Positions 35,385-44,547 of a stretch of DNA of 64,000 nt are shown here, in pieces. The first letter of the stretch is position 1; the number at the start of each line of letters is the position of its first letter. The position numbers were made by a program, and so were the translations under genes. Origin of the DNA: Photobacterium angustum (GTDB lineage Bacteria; Pseudomonadota; Gammaproteobacteria; Enterobacterales; Vibrionaceae). The stretch is taken from positions 202,252 to 266,251 of the forward strand of contig NZ_PYOM01000005.1 of the NCBI RefSeq assembly GCF_003026365.1, written 5' to 3'. A model generated the notes under the pieces. That model was not told where the DNA came from. It saw nothing but the letters and a program-made list of their open reading frames with translations, and made no database searches.

Positions 35385-37464
35385 GGGCGATGTCTACGCC
35401 GATCCGGATCCTATCTTCGGCAAACTAAATTGGGATGTAATTCCATTTACAGACCCAGTTATATTACCTGTTATGCTAGGCGCTCTTTTTGGCGGACTAG
35501 CACTTGTAGCTGCAATCACTTACTACGGTAAGTGGAAGCATTTGTGGGAACAATGGTTTACTTCCGTCGACCATAAAAAAATCGGTATCATGTACATCAT
35601 TGTTGCGGCAGTGATGCTTTTCCGTGGTTTTGCTGACGCCTTCATGATGCGTACTCAACAAGCAGCAGCAACCATTAATGGAACTGGTTATCTACCTCCT
35701 GAGCACTACGACCAAATCTTTAGTGCCCATGGTGTAATTATGATTTTCTTCGTTGCCATGCCATTCGTGGTTGGCCTGATGAACATCATCGTTCCACTTC
35801 AAATTGGTGCACGTGACGTAGCCTTCCCATTCTTAAACTCTTTGAGCTTTTGGCTATTCGTTGTTGGTGCAATCCTGATTAACATGTCACTGTTTATCGG
35901 TGAATTTGCTGCAACAGGTTGGCTTGCTTACCCACCATTATCTGGTATGGAATACAGTCCTTGGGTAGGTGTCGACTACTGGCTTTGGGCGCTGCAGATC
36001 TCTGGTATCGGTACCCTACTGACCGGTGTTAACTTCGTTGTGACCATTATTCGCATGCGTGCGCCAGGTATGAAACTGATGCAAATGCCTGTGTTTACAT
36101 GGACATCGCTATGTGCAAACGCACTGATTGTTTTGGCTTTCCCAATTCTGACAGTAACGTTAACGCTATTAACACTTGACCGTTACATTGGCACCCATTT
36201 CTTCACTACAGATATGGGCGGTAACGTAATGATGTACGTTAACCTTATCTGGGCATGGGGTCACCCTGAAGTATACATTCTGATTTTACCTGCTTTTGGT
36301 ATCTTCTCAGAAATCACAGCGACATTCTCACGTAAGCGTCTATTCGGCTATGTTTCACTTGTGTGGGCAACAGCCGTTATCATGATTCTGTCATTCGTTG
36401 TATGGCTACACCACTTCTTCACCATGGGTGCAGGGGCAAGTGTTAACGCTTTCTTCGGTATTGCTACGATGATTATCTCTATTCCAACCGGGGTTAAGAT
36501 ATTCAACTGGCTATTTACTATGTACAAAGGTCGCGTTGAGTTTTCTGCGAGCATGTGGTGGACAATTGCATTCCTAATTACCTTCACAATTGGTGGTATG
36601 ACAGGTGTAATGCTTGCAGTTCCAGCAGCGAACTTCGTACTTCACAACAGCTTATTCGTTATCGCTCACTTCCATAACGTAATTATCGGTGGTGCGCTAT
36701 TCGGTTACTTTGCAGGTTTCACTTACTGGTTCCCGAAAGCAACGGGTTTCAAGCTAGACGAAAAACTAGGCAAGCTTTCTTGTGTTCTTTGGACTGTCGG
36801 CTTCTTCGTAACCTTCATGCCAATTTACGTTCTAGGTTTCAGTGGTATGACACGTCGTCTGAATGTTGCTGATAACCCTGAGTGGGCACCACTACTTTGG
36901 ATCTCTGCATTTGGCGTATTTATCATTGCATCGGGTATTGCGACTCAGTTCTACCAAGTTTACGTAAGTATTCGTGACCGTAAGAAGAACCTTGATCTTA
37001 CCGGTGACCCTTGGGATGGACGTACGCTTGAGTGGGCAACATCTTCGCCACCAGCGTTCTACAACTTCGCGACGCTACCTAAAATTCATGACCGTGATGA
37101 GCACCACTATGCAAAAGAGAACGGTTTAGCGTACCAAGCACCTGAACGTTACAAGCGCATTCATATGCCGAAGAATACTTGGGCAGGTGTTGTAATCAGC
37201 GCATTTGCATTAACTCTTGGTTTTGCTTTTGTATGGCACATCTGGTGGATGGTTATCGCTAGCGGTGTTGGTATTTTGGCGTCATGGATTGCATACAGCT
37301 TTGAGCGCAACAAAGACTACTACGTTGAAGTTGCAGAAGTTGAAGCAATTGAGCGTGCACATCTAGCACGTGTTTATGGCGAACAAGGTTCGACTAGCGA
37401 AGAAAACAAAGACGAAGATCAGGATGAAGATGATTCGTCTGACCTAAAACCTGTTACGGCATAG
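35374..37464 (+). CDS. cyoB: Cytochrome bo3 ubiquinol oxidase subunit I
   Basis: 696 residues. This is the heme-copper catalytic subunit that oxidises ubiquinol, reduces oxygen to water and pumps protons. Metal ligands are visible: [10 protein letters not shown] for low-spin heme, [12 protein letters not shown] with the His-Tyr pair at Cu[10 protein letters not shown] with the two other CuB histidines, and [12 protein letters not shown] for both hemes. It is longer than E. coli CyoB (663) because of an acidic C-terminal tail ([13 protein letters not shown]). The start at 35374 lies inside the end of cyoA and opens [18 protein letters not shown]. Confidence 0.96.
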   Translation: MAYKGDVYADPDPIFGKLNWDVIPFTDPVILPVMLGALFGGLALVAAITYYGKWKHLWEQWFTSVDHKKIGIMYIIVAAVMLFRGFADAFMMRTQQAAATINGTGYLPPEHYDQIFSAHGVIMIFFVAMPFVVGLMNIIVPLQIGARDVAFPFLNSLSFWLFVVGAILINMSLFIGEFAATGWLAYPPLSGMEYSPWVGVDYWLWALQISGIGTLLTGVNFVVTIIRMRAPGMKLMQMPVFTWTSLCANALIVLAFPILTVTLTLLTLDRYIGTHFFTTDMGGNVMMYVNLIWAWGHPEVYILILPAFGIFSEITATFSRKRLFGYVSLVWATAVIMILSFVVWLHHFFTMGAGASVNAFFGIATMIISIPTGVKIFNWLFTMYKGRVEFSASMWWTIAFLITFTIGGMTGVMLAVPAANFVLHNSLFVIAHFHNVIIGGALFGYFAGFTYWFPKATGFKLDEKLGKLSCVLWTVGFFVTFMPIYVLGFSGMTRRLNVADNPEWAPLLWISAFGVFIIASGIATQFYQVYVSIRDRKKNLDLTGDPWDGRTLEWATSSPPAFYNFATLPKIHDRDEHHYAKENGLAYQAPERYKRIHMPKNTWAGVVISAFALTLGFAFVWHIWWMVIASGVGILASWIAYSFERNKDYYVEVAEVEAIERAHLARVYGEQGSTSEENKDEDQDEDDSSDLKPVTA

Positions 37465-37479
37465 GGACTGACAGCAATT

Positions 37480-38124
37480 ATGACTACAGAAGTTAAACAT
37501 ACATTTGAACCAAACGTTGCTGCTCAGTCACATGGCGGTCATGATCACGATGATCATGACCATCATGATTACGCAGGCGATACGATCTTTGGTTTCTGGA
37601 TTTATATCCTTAGTGACTGTTTATTATTCGGTACACTTTTCGCAGTGTTTGCCGTTTTCTCAAACAGCTTTGCTGGACAAATTGAGCCAACTGAACTGTT
37701 CAACTTAACTTTCGTTGCTGGTGAAACTGCCCTACTTCTTCTAAGTAGTTTCACTTTTGGCATGGCGATGCTTAAGGCGAATAAAGAAGACATGAAGGGC
37801 ATGCTCAAATGGTTGGGCATTACCTTTGCGCTCGGTCTGTCTTTCTTAGTAATGGAACTTTATGAGTTCTGGCATTTCAGTAATGAAGGTGCCACTTTCC
37901 ACAGCAGTGCATACTGGTCATCTTTCTATGCACTTGTTGCAACGCACGGCCTTCACGTATTTGCTGGCCTGATTTGGATGATTGTTCTATTCGTCCACTT
38001 CAAACGTGATGGTTTTTCTGAAGATAATAAAACGCGTCTAGCTTGCCTAAGCTTATTCTGGCACTTCCTAGATGTTATTTGGATCTGTGTATTCAGCGTT
38101 GTTTACTTGATGGGGGTATTGTAA
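37480..38124 (+). CDS. cyoC: Cytochrome bo3 ubiquinol oxidase subunit III
   Basis: 214 residues with five membrane helices, subunit III of the heme-copper oxidase. The conserved FWHFLDVIWICVF stretch is near the C-terminus and ATHGLHVFAGLIW near residue 155. The N-terminal cytoplasmic tail has an unusual histidine/aspartate cluster (HGGHDHDDHDHHD, residues 18-30), about ten residues more than expected, which could bind copper or another metal. The stop overlaps the cyoD start by one base. Confidence 0.94.
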   Translation: MTTEVKHTFEPNVAAQSHGGHDHDDHDHHDYAGDTIFGFWIYILSDCLLFGTLFAVFAVFSNSFAGQIEPTELFNLTFVAGETALLLLSSFTFGMAMLKANKEDMKGMLKWLGITFALGLSFLVMELYEFWHFSNEGATFHSSAYWSSFYALVATHGLHVFAGLIWMIVLFVHFKRDGFSEDNKTRLACLSLFWHFLDVIWICVFSVVYLMGVL

Positions 38125-38462
38125 TGGCTAATTCATCTGAGCACGGCCAAGGTGGACAGGCTCACGGTAGCGTAAAAGAGTATTTGAATGGCTTGATTCT
38201 ATCCATCATCCTAACAGTAGTACCTTTTGTTATGGTGATGGCTGGAATCGGCTCTAAGCCGCTAATTATCGGCGTAATCATGGTTTTCGCAGTCGCGCAA
38301 ATTTTTGTTCAACTTGTTTACTTTTTACATATGAACACCTCATCAAAGCAAATGTGGAATACCTCTTCCGCTGTTTTTGTTGTGGTAATTGTCGCAATTA
38401 TCCTCATCGGTTCGTTGTGGATTATGGAACACCTAAATCACAACATGCTGATGGGTCACTAA
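38124..38462 (+). CDS. cyoD: Cytochrome bo3 ubiquinol oxidase subunit IV
   Basis: 112 residues, the small three-helix subunit IV. The conserved start of the family is seen in HGSVKEYLNGLILSIILT (residues 14-31), followed by helices at about 50-72 and 82-102 (QLVYFLHMNTSS between them). It helps assemble the CuB site of subunit I. Translation starts at the ATG overlapping the cyoC stop (TAATG). The longer open frame from 38043 is an overlap with cyoC. Confidence 0.93.
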   Translation: MANSSEHGQGGQAHGSVKEYLNGLILSIILTVVPFVMVMAGIGSKPLIIGVIMVFAVAQIFVQLVYFLHMNTSSKQMWNTSSAVFVVVIVAIILIGSLWIMEHLNHNMLMGH

Positions 38463-38474
38463 TAGGGTTACAGG

Positions 38475-39392
38475 ATGTATAGACCTTATCTAAAAATCAC
38501 CAAACCCGGTATTATCGGCGGCAACTTAGTTGCCGCCATCGGTGGTGTGCTTCTCGCTTCTCAAGGCAATATCGATTGGCTATTACTGCTTGCTGTTTGT
38601 ATGGGTACTAGCCTAATCGTTGCGTCTGGCTGTGTTTTCAACAACGTGATCGATAAAGATATCGATCGCTTAATGAAACGCACCTGTGAAAGAGAGCTCG
38701 TTAAAAATGTTATACCTGTATCTCACGCGCTTATCTGGGCTACGGTATTAGGTTTGTCTGGCTTTTATATACTAAGCCAATTTACAACAACGGTTGCATT
38801 GCAATTTGGTGTGCTCGGGTTCGTTGTCTATGTCGGTTTATATAGCCTTTATTACAAACGTAAATCTGTTTACGGCACACTAATCGGCGGACTTTCAGGT
38901 GCATGTCCTCCAGTTATCGGTTATTGCGCTGTAACAGGTCACTTCGATGCAGGCGCTGCGATCTTATTCGTTACTTTCTGTATCTGGCAGCTTCCGCATT
39001 CCTATGCCATTGCCATTTACCGATTTGATGACTATAAAGCAGCATCCATTCCAGTTCTACCTGTAGAAGTGGGAATCGCACGTGCTCGTTTACACATCAT
39101 CGCTTACATCATTGCGTTTGCTGTTGCAGCTTTAGCACTTAACTACCTTGGTTATGCGGGCAGCTGGTATGCACTGGGTGTTGGTTTAGTTAGTCTTCAC
39201 TGGTTATATATTGCCAAAGTGGGCTACCAAAAAGTGCCAGATGCGCAATGGGGCAAACAAATGTTACTTTGCTCAATCGCTAACATCATGGTGTTTTGTT
39301 TACTTATTTCTCTCGACTTTTCGGCGGGAGACCTATCAGAAAATTATCAAGCTAGTAATACAGTAGTGTCTACTCTGCTGGAGCGAAGTTAA
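38475..39392 (+). CDS. cyoE: Protoheme IX farnesyltransferase (heme O synthase)
   Basis: 305 residues, UbiA-type prenyltransferase with about nine helices. It attaches a farnesyl group to heme B, giving the heme O used in subunit I. The polyprenyl-diphosphate and Mg-binding motif is NNVIDKDIDRLMKRT near residue 55. The second conserved region is YRFDDYKAASIPVLP near residue 180. It is the fifth gene of the cyo operon. Its stop overlaps the sco start (TAATG). Confidence 0.95.
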   Translation: MYRPYLKITKPGIIGGNLVAAIGGVLLASQGNIDWLLLLAVCMGTSLIVASGCVFNNVIDKDIDRLMKRTCERELVKNVIPVSHALIWATVLGLSGFYILSQFTTTVALQFGVLGFVVYVGLYSLYYKRKSVYGTLIGGLSGACPPVIGYCAVTGHFDAGAAILFVTFCIWQLPHSYAIAIYRFDDYKAASIPVLPVEVGIARARLHIIAYIIAFAVAALALNYLGYAGSWYALGVGLVSLHWLYIAKVGYQKVPDAQWGKQMLLCSIANIMVFCLLISLDFSAGDLSENYQASNTVVSTLLERS

Positions 39393-40012
39393 TGACGAAA
39401 AACCCTGTAAAAATTGTGCTCCTTCTTGGAGCACTTGCCCTCGCTGGCATTTTCGCGCTTTACGTAAGTAACAGTACAACCCCGATTGGAGAAAAACAGA
39501 AAGCACTTAAAGATCTTGGCGGTGAGTTTCAGCTAAATAGCCTTGATGGCACCGTTAATCTTAACCAATTTAAAGGACAAACAGTCGTTCTTTACTTTGG
39601 ATTCCTTAACTGTGCAGAAGTCTGCCCTTCTTCAATGGGCGTGATGGCAACAGCTTTTTCCATGTTGCCACCAGAAGAATATGCAAACGTACAAGGTATC
39701 TTTATTAGTGTCGATCCAGGTCGTGATGACCTTGATTCTCTTGACAAGTTTGCTAAGCATTTTGATAACCGCATTAAGGGACTAACAGGAACAAAAGAAG
39801 AAATAGACGCCCTAACAGAACAGTATGGTGTTTACTTTGACTTAGTTGATATGGAGTCTTCTGAACTTAGCTATACCGTTGACCACGCATCTCGTTTCTA
39901 TATCATAAACCCAGAAGGAAAGCTGGTTGATGCAATGAGCCACACAACAACACCTATCGAACTCGCGGCAGGTATTGACCGTGCTCATAGCAATGCCCTT
40001 GCTAATAACTAA
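39392..40012 (+). CDS. SCO1/SenC family copper chaperone
   Basis: 206 residues. One N-terminal membrane anchor (about residues 7-25) is followed by a thioredoxin-fold domain with the copper-binding C-x3-C motif (NCAEVCPSSMG) near residue 72 and a distal histidine in YTVDHASRFYIINPEG near residue 165. SCO proteins deliver copper to oxidases, classically to CuA. Here the neighbouring oxidase has no CuA, so delivery to CuB of CyoB or a redox role is more likely. Start overlaps the cyoE stop by one base, so it is part of the cyo transcript. Confidence 0.9.
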   Translation: MTKNPVKIVLLLGALALAGIFALYVSNSTTPIGEKQKALKDLGGEFQLNSLDGTVNLNQFKGQTVVLYFGFLNCAEVCPSSMGVMATAFSMLPPEEYANVQGIFISVDPGRDDLDSLDKFAKHFDNRIKGLTGTKEEIDALTEQYGVYFDLVDMESSELSYTVDHASRFYIINPEGKLVDAMSHTTTPIELAAGIDRAHSNALANN

Positions 40013-40030
40013 AAATTTATAGGGAATATT

Positions 40031-40543
40031 ATGAAAAAGACCGTATTATCGATCGCATTTGCACTCGCTGCATTCCAAGCTTCTGCACATGACCATAGTA
40101 CACACGATCACAGTGGGCATGATGCTGCTGCCGCTGACACGAAAACATACCATGAAGTACAAACTATTAATGACGTACTTACGGTTGAAAATGCCCGTGC
40201 TAAAGCAACTATTCCAGGGGTAAAGGTTAGCGCTGGTTATATGAAGATCACCAACGATACCGATGAGCCTATTCGTCTTGTAGAAGCAAAATCATCTATC
40301 GCAAAACACACTGAGATCCATCGTATGTTTATGCGTGATAGTCAGATGGCGATGCGTAAAGTTGATTCGCTTGAGATCCCTGCAAATGGCTCTGTTGAAC
40401 TAAAACCAAAAGATTACCACCTCATGTTTATGGGTGTTAAAGAAGCTTTAAAGCCAGGTCAAGAAATCAAAGTGACTTTAGTTGCTGACAACGGTGAAAA
40501 GTTTGACGTGCAATTAACTGTTATGCCGATGACCAAGTATTGA
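40031..40543 (+). CDS. PCuAC-type periplasmic copper chaperone
   Basis: 170 residues. A signal peptide (residues 1-19) is followed by a histidine-rich stretch (HDHSTHDHSGHD) and the PCuAC (DUF461) cupredoxin-like domain. Copper(I) ligands of the family are the His and Met residues in HTEIHRMFMRD, MAMRKVD and HLMFMG between residues 97 and 142. It hands copper to oxidases, often together with SCO. It lies 18 bases after sco in the cyo operon. Confidence 0.9.
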   Translation: MKKTVLSIAFALAAFQASAHDHSTHDHSGHDAAAADTKTYHEVQTINDVLTVENARAKATIPGVKVSAGYMKITNDTDEPIRLVEAKSSIAKHTEIHRMFMRDSQMAMRKVDSLEIPANGSVELKPKDYHLMFMGVKEALKPGQEIKVTLVADNGEKFDVQLTVMPMTKY

Positions 40544-40557
40544 TTCGGAGTATAAAT

Positions 40558-41055
40558 ATGAAGTTATTTGCTTGTGTGCTAGGTTCGCTGATCGCGTTAC
40601 CAAGCTTGTTTAATGTCGCTCAAGCGAAGACATCAATGGACAGTATTCTTGAGAGCCAAGCTATCCCCTGCTCTTCTGAACTGAGGGATTTGGCAACAGT
40701 CACGTTGAAAGAGAATCCTCATAGAATGCTGCCCTACGTTAGTAAATCTGATGATGTGCATCTTTTCAATGCGCTGGCTGTAACCACTTATCGTGATCGT
40801 CAAAGCCATGTGACTTTTCATGGCGTGAAAAATATCGAAGGTGGATGTGATACTTCAGTTACTGAAAGCTATATTTTGCAAACTTCTTGTGCTGATGCCC
40901 GCCATGAAGCTTTTAGCAAATGGGACTTCGAAGGGAAACTGAATGAACATACCTACGTGCTTAAAAGCAAAAAGGTTATTGGTAAGCAAGCGTTTCTAAC
41001 AGAGCAGTTCTCAAACTTTTGCTTAGTAACGACACGACAAGTGATTAGTAACTAA
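40558..41055 (+). CDS. Exported four-cysteine protein of unknown function
   Basis: 165 residues from the ATG at 40558 (CGGAG 9 bases upstream). The open frame starts at 40540. A signal peptide runs to about residue 23 (LPSLFNVAQA). The mature part has four cysteines (IPCSSEL, GGCDTS, QTSCADAR, NFCLVTT), probably in two disulfides, and no heme or classical copper motif. No family is recognised. It is the last gene of the cyo-sco-PCuAC run, just before a strong terminator, so an accessory role in oxidase assembly or copper handling is plausible but inferred. Confidence 0.7.
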   Translation: MKLFACVLGSLIALPSLFNVAQAKTSMDSILESQAIPCSSELRDLATVTLKENPHRMLPYVSKSDDVHLFNALAVTTYRDRQSHVTFHGVKNIEGGCDTSVTESYILQTSCADARHEAFSKWDFEGKLNEHTYVLKSKKVIGKQAFLTEQFSNFCLVTTRQVISN

Positions 41056-41075
41056 CTATAGCCACAATCAGTATC

Positions 41076-41118
41076 AATGCCCTGTTTCTTGATTATTCAA
41101 GTACAGGGCATTTTTTAT
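41076..41118 (+). terminator. Terminator of the cyo operon
   Basis: AATGCCCTGT (41076-41085) pairs with ACAGGGCATT (41103-41112), with an inner CTTGA/TCAAG stem, then a T run. Confidence 0.92.
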
Positions 41119-41144
41119 ATTCTTCACAAAAGGAAGTATTAACG

Positions 41145-41510
41145 TTAGCCGTTATACCCTTTGTTTGAAGTCAGTTTCGCTAAACCTTTCACCACGCGGA
41201 AGATAGACCAAATCCAGACTGCAATCGCTAAGAAATAGCCAACAACAACTAATGTTAGTATGCCGCAAATAATCGATAAGCCTAACCCCCACCAGAACGT
41301 TGTTGTGATATTGCTGTAGTGATCAGCAAAGATAGTCCCTTGCGCATCACCCTTTTTCACCATTGCCCAAATTGCACCAACGAACCAGAAAACCCCTGTA
41401 AACAAACCAAGAATCATCAAGCCATAGGCAATTAATGCGTTTGTTTTTGCGGCTTCATCTTTTACTGTCATGGCTGAATTAACCACTACCTCTTCTTGCA
41501 TCTCTGACAT
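41145..41510 (-). CDS. Small membrane protein, DUF4870-like
   Basis: 121 residues with about three membrane helices (roughly 27-50, 68-90 and 92-108) after an acidic N-terminus. The features NALIAYGLMILG, FADHYSNITTTFWW and VWIWSIFRVVKGL are typical of the small DUF4870-type membrane proteins found in many proteobacteria, with no defined function. It is a single gene, convergent with the cyo operon and divergent from the broken peptidase gene. The AGGAG before its start is readable on the minus strand. Confidence 0.65.
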   Translation of the reverse strand: MSEMQEEVVVNSAMTVKDEAAKTNALIAYGLMILGLFTGVFWFVGAIWAMVKKGDAQGTIFADHYSNITTTFWWGLGLSIICGILTLVVVGYFLAIAVWIWSIFRVVKGLAKLTSNKGYNG

Positions 41511-41551
41511 GTAAAACTCCTAAAGTTGTCAGCTAATCATCCGATCAAATA

Positions 41552-42179
41552 ATGGTGAAAATACTATATAGGTCTTTTTTTACTCGCAACGTAATACCTT
41601 GCTATGCAACGAGATACACAATGTTATTCGACGAATATCTAAATTCATTATTAATGGCACATCAATTCATCAGCATGTTGCCAGCAGGTGAAGCACCACA
41701 GTATACCGAAGGGCGCGAAGGTTATTACTGGGTAAAAGAAATGACAGGCAACAGTGCTAAAACAGTACTTAAACTTGATATTCGTGATTTCAGCCAACAG
41801 GGCTATCGTGATCGCATGGCATTTTTACAAAACCTTGCCGATAGCTGTGCCACATTGTGGGGGGAATCTACCATCTCGATTCAATTGGATAACCGCTACG
41901 AGAATGTCGCAAATAGTTTAGAAGGTGAAGCGAGATTCCCTATCTATATTGCCAAAGAAGCTTACACACGCAATAACATAGCGATGAACGCGATCCCAAT
42001 GCGAGGGCGGCTATGATGGCGCAGTGTTGTCACAAAAAGGCTTACCTTGCCCTAACCTTTTCACTGGGGCACATAACTTCCATTCTATTTATGAATATCT
42101 GCCGGTTAAATCGCTACAAGCAGCCAGTTCTGTTGTAACAGAGATAATCAAAATCACCTGCGAGCGATACAGTCAATAA
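41552..42179 (+). pseudogene. Broken peptidase-T-like (M20) gene
   Basis: The frame ending at 42016 encodes, from about residue 24, the lid and C-terminal part of a PepT-like aminotripeptidase (LNSLLMAHQF, YTEGREGYYWV, LDIRDFSQQGYRDR). It ends prematurely after IPMRG. Dropping one G in GAGGGCGGC near 42005 restores frame to GGYDGAVLSQKG, LPCPNLFTGAHNFH and on to TAA at 42177-42179, matching PepT's GGTDGAQLS and LPCPNLFTGGYNYHG. The whole metal-binding N-terminal half is missing. This is therefore a doubly damaged gene lying beside the defence module, not a functional 154-residue protein. Confidence 0.88.
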
Positions 42180-42224
42180 GCTAATAAACTTATAACTACG
42201 CCGTTTAGTAGGCTCTTATTAATA

Positions 42225-42253
42225 AAAAAACCGATCGAACGATCGGTTTTTTA
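42225..42253. terminator. Bidirectional terminator between the peptidase remnant and the helicase
   Basis: AAAAAACCGATC (42225-42236) pairs with GATCGGTTTTTT (42241-42252) around GAAC, between convergent genes. Confidence 0.88.
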
Positions 42254-42270
42254 TTCAGACTGAATAATAA

Positions 42271-44547
42271 TTATGGTAAGTACCAATCAACAAGATCTCT
42301 CACATTACTTTGGCAATTAAAAATTTCAGGTTTAAATAAAATATTTTCTTCTGTAATTAACTCAACATAATTAGATATTTCTTTAATTTCTTCAGGTGGA
42401 AAGCCATAACGCAATAACAATGTATAAGTAGTATCGTTAGTTCCATATCGTAACAATTCAGCCATTTTAAGTGCTCTTGGATCCTTTGTAATTGTATGAA
42501 AAATATTAAATGCACCAATAAATACATCTGATAATGAAAATGAAATTACGGTATCTAGATAATCATAAGTATCGAATACCACTGCATCGTAGCTTACATC
42601 TTTAGATTTTATTTCTTTAAATAGAGGGTACTCATTAATAAGACCACTATCTGGTAATTTATTAGCTGGTTGACTGAACTTTGCATATAAATTTTGATCT
42701 TGGCCACGATTAGCAAGATAAGCATATCTAATTCCAACAATCTCTTTAAAGCTTCGCCCCTGTATTACATGGAAAAAGATTTCAATTGCTGTATTGAATA
42801 CATTCCGCTCACCTGCATATAATTTTCTATCTAAAGAAATCTCATAAATATATCTCAAACAATCTTTAACTATAATTCTATTGTCTCTATTCTTTTCACC
42901 AAATAGATTAACACCAAATTCGGTTCCATATATCAAAGATAAAATATCATCCATTAGTTTAATGGCTTGATCTGAAGATAATCTCTCTACTTTGGTTGAC
43001 GGTAAATTCATCGACTCATTGAATGTTCCATCAATTATCGAAGATATTAATTCCCTCTCATCATCCATCCCTTCTACATCCTGCTCAAGTAAAGATTCTT
43101 CTGATAATATAAAAGGGGTATTTAAACGTTCTGATAATAATATCGGATTTTTGGTATAAACATAACCAAAATCAAAAATAGCATCTTTAGATAATCTTCC
43201 ACTTCTACCAATTAAGTTCTTAAATGCCAGTGCTCTATCTGCTTCATCACCGCCTAACATTCTCATATTATCTAACCACACTACATCAAATGGCATATTA
43301 ATACCTTGCGCTAACGTACTAGTGGCAAAACAAATTTTTGCAAAACCTAATCGAATAAAGTCTTCAATCAAAAAGCGAACTTCAAGAGGAACAGATCCAT
43401 GATGAATTACTACCCCTTTTTTCAACAAAGCAACAAGATTAGAGTGATGGTCTTGTTCATTCGCACCAATTAGAACTTCTACTTCTTCAATCAAAGAGAT
43501 TGCTTGAGCATCTAAAATAACATCAAATTTATCTACATATTTTTGAAACTCATTTATAAAATCACCTCGATAAAGAGACGCTTTCGAGACGTACACCAAA
43601 ACTGTATGCTTGCCATCAAATGCTATTTTTTCAAATTTTTCTTCTAATTGAATACTATTTCGAACAAGATGCCCTTTATCTTTGAATGGTGAGAAATAAT
43701 AGTCTTTTTTATTATTGTGCCCAAATATAAAAGCCTTACCTACTGTATTATGTTGATATGATCTAGCATAAGACAAATTTTCATTTAAATTATGCTTTTT
43801 CATTTGAGCATCGGGATTATCAACAAAAGGGTGTGCAAAAACCAATTTCGCATTTGGATAAGCTCGTTGTACACGTCTAACTAAAACATCAAAGATAACA
43901 CCTCTTTCTGCCTCTTCTGAAACCTGCGCTTCATCAAAAAAGAATAGAGATATATCTAACTTATTTACATATGAAAACAACTCTCTAGCTCTTTCAGGAG
44001 TAAGAACAAAAATTCTTCTCAATGATCGGCTTGTAAATACATGATCAACAAAAGAGGAAATCATCACTGTTTTATCATTTTTAAACCTATCCCGAAGAGT
44101 TGTCATATACTCAGCAATTAACGCTCGTGATGGTACAACAATAACGCTATCTTTCTCTTGCTCGAATATATAATCTCTGATGGAAAATGATTTTCCTGCA
44201 CTAGTAGGTGCTGAAATTGATGTATACCTATAATCCTCTACTGCCTGTCGTACACTGGCTTGAACAGGGGTCAATAGCGCACCAAATCTCTTTTTATTCT
44301 CTTGTCCAATACCTGAAAGTAAAAATGAAAATAGATCTGACGGGCTCTCATTCTTATAAAATAAGCCTAATACAGATAATAACCTCTCTTCATAGTTCTT
44401 AAATACCTCAATATGAAAAAGTTTGTAATACGTAATAGCTTGGATTACTTCATTATTGATAGGTCCTTCTTTATGAAGTCTTTCAATTAAGCAACTAACG
44501 CTAGAATTAGGCTCTGTATCTGACTTTATTTCCAGAATATTTAACAT
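42271..44547 (-). CDS. SF2 helicase of an AbpAB/Hachiman-type defence pair (AbpB/HamB-like)
   Basis: 758 residues, superfamily 2 helicase of the Ski2/Hel308 type. Motifs: Walker A SAPTSAGKS (112-120), DEAQ box (205-208), GVVIHHGSVPLEVR (378-391), TLAQGINMP (411-419) and GRSGR (447-451). A C-terminal region of about 300 residues has no recognised motif. It overlaps the upstream nuclease-like gene by 7 bases. A DUF1837 protein followed by a helicase is the arrangement of Hachiman (HamAB) and of E. coli AbpAB, both anti-phage systems. The sizes (234 and 758) are nearer, from memory, to AbpA/AbpB. The region is more AT-rich than the cyo and muk genes, consistent with transfer. Confidence 0.85.
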   Translation of the reverse strand: MLNILEIKSDTEPNSSVSCLIERLHKEGPINNEVIQAITYYKLFHIEVFKNYEERLLSVLGLFYKNESPSDLFSFLLSGIGQENKKRFGALLTPVQASVRQAVEDYRYTSISAPTSAGKSFSIRDYIFEQEKDSVIVVPSRALIAEYMTTLRDRFKNDKTVMISSFVDHVFTSRSLRRIFVLTPERARELFSYVNKLDISLFFFDEAQVSEEAERGVIFDVLVRRVQRAYPNAKLVFAHPFVDNPDAQMKKHNLNENLSYARSYQHNTVGKAFIFGHNNKKDYYFSPFKDKGHLVRNSIQLEEKFEKIAFDGKHTVLVYVSKASLYRGDFINEFQKYVDKFDVILDAQAISLIEEVEVLIGANEQDHHSNLVALLKKGVVIHHGSVPLEVRFLIEDFIRLGFAKICFATSTLAQGINMPFDVVWLDNMRMLGGDEADRALAFKNLIGRSGRLSKDAIFDFGYVYTKNPILLSERLNTPFILSEESLLEQDVEGMDDERELISSIIDGTFNESMNLPSTKVERLSSDQAIKLMDDILSLIYGTEFGVNLFGEKNRDNRIIVKDCLRYIYEISLDRKLYAGERNVFNTAIEIFFHVIQGRSFKEIVGIRYAYLANRGQDQNLYAKFSQPANKLPDSGLINEYPLFKEIKSKDVSYDAVVFDTYDYLDTVISFSLSDVFIGAFNIFHTITKDPRALKMAELLRYGTNDTTYTLLLRYGFPPEEIKEISNYVELITEENILFKPEIFNCQSNVRDLVDWYLP

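Noticed and set aside
41552..42016. Independent 154-residue protein
   Set aside because: Its sequence continues in another frame to match the end of peptidase T, so it is a fragment of a broken gene.
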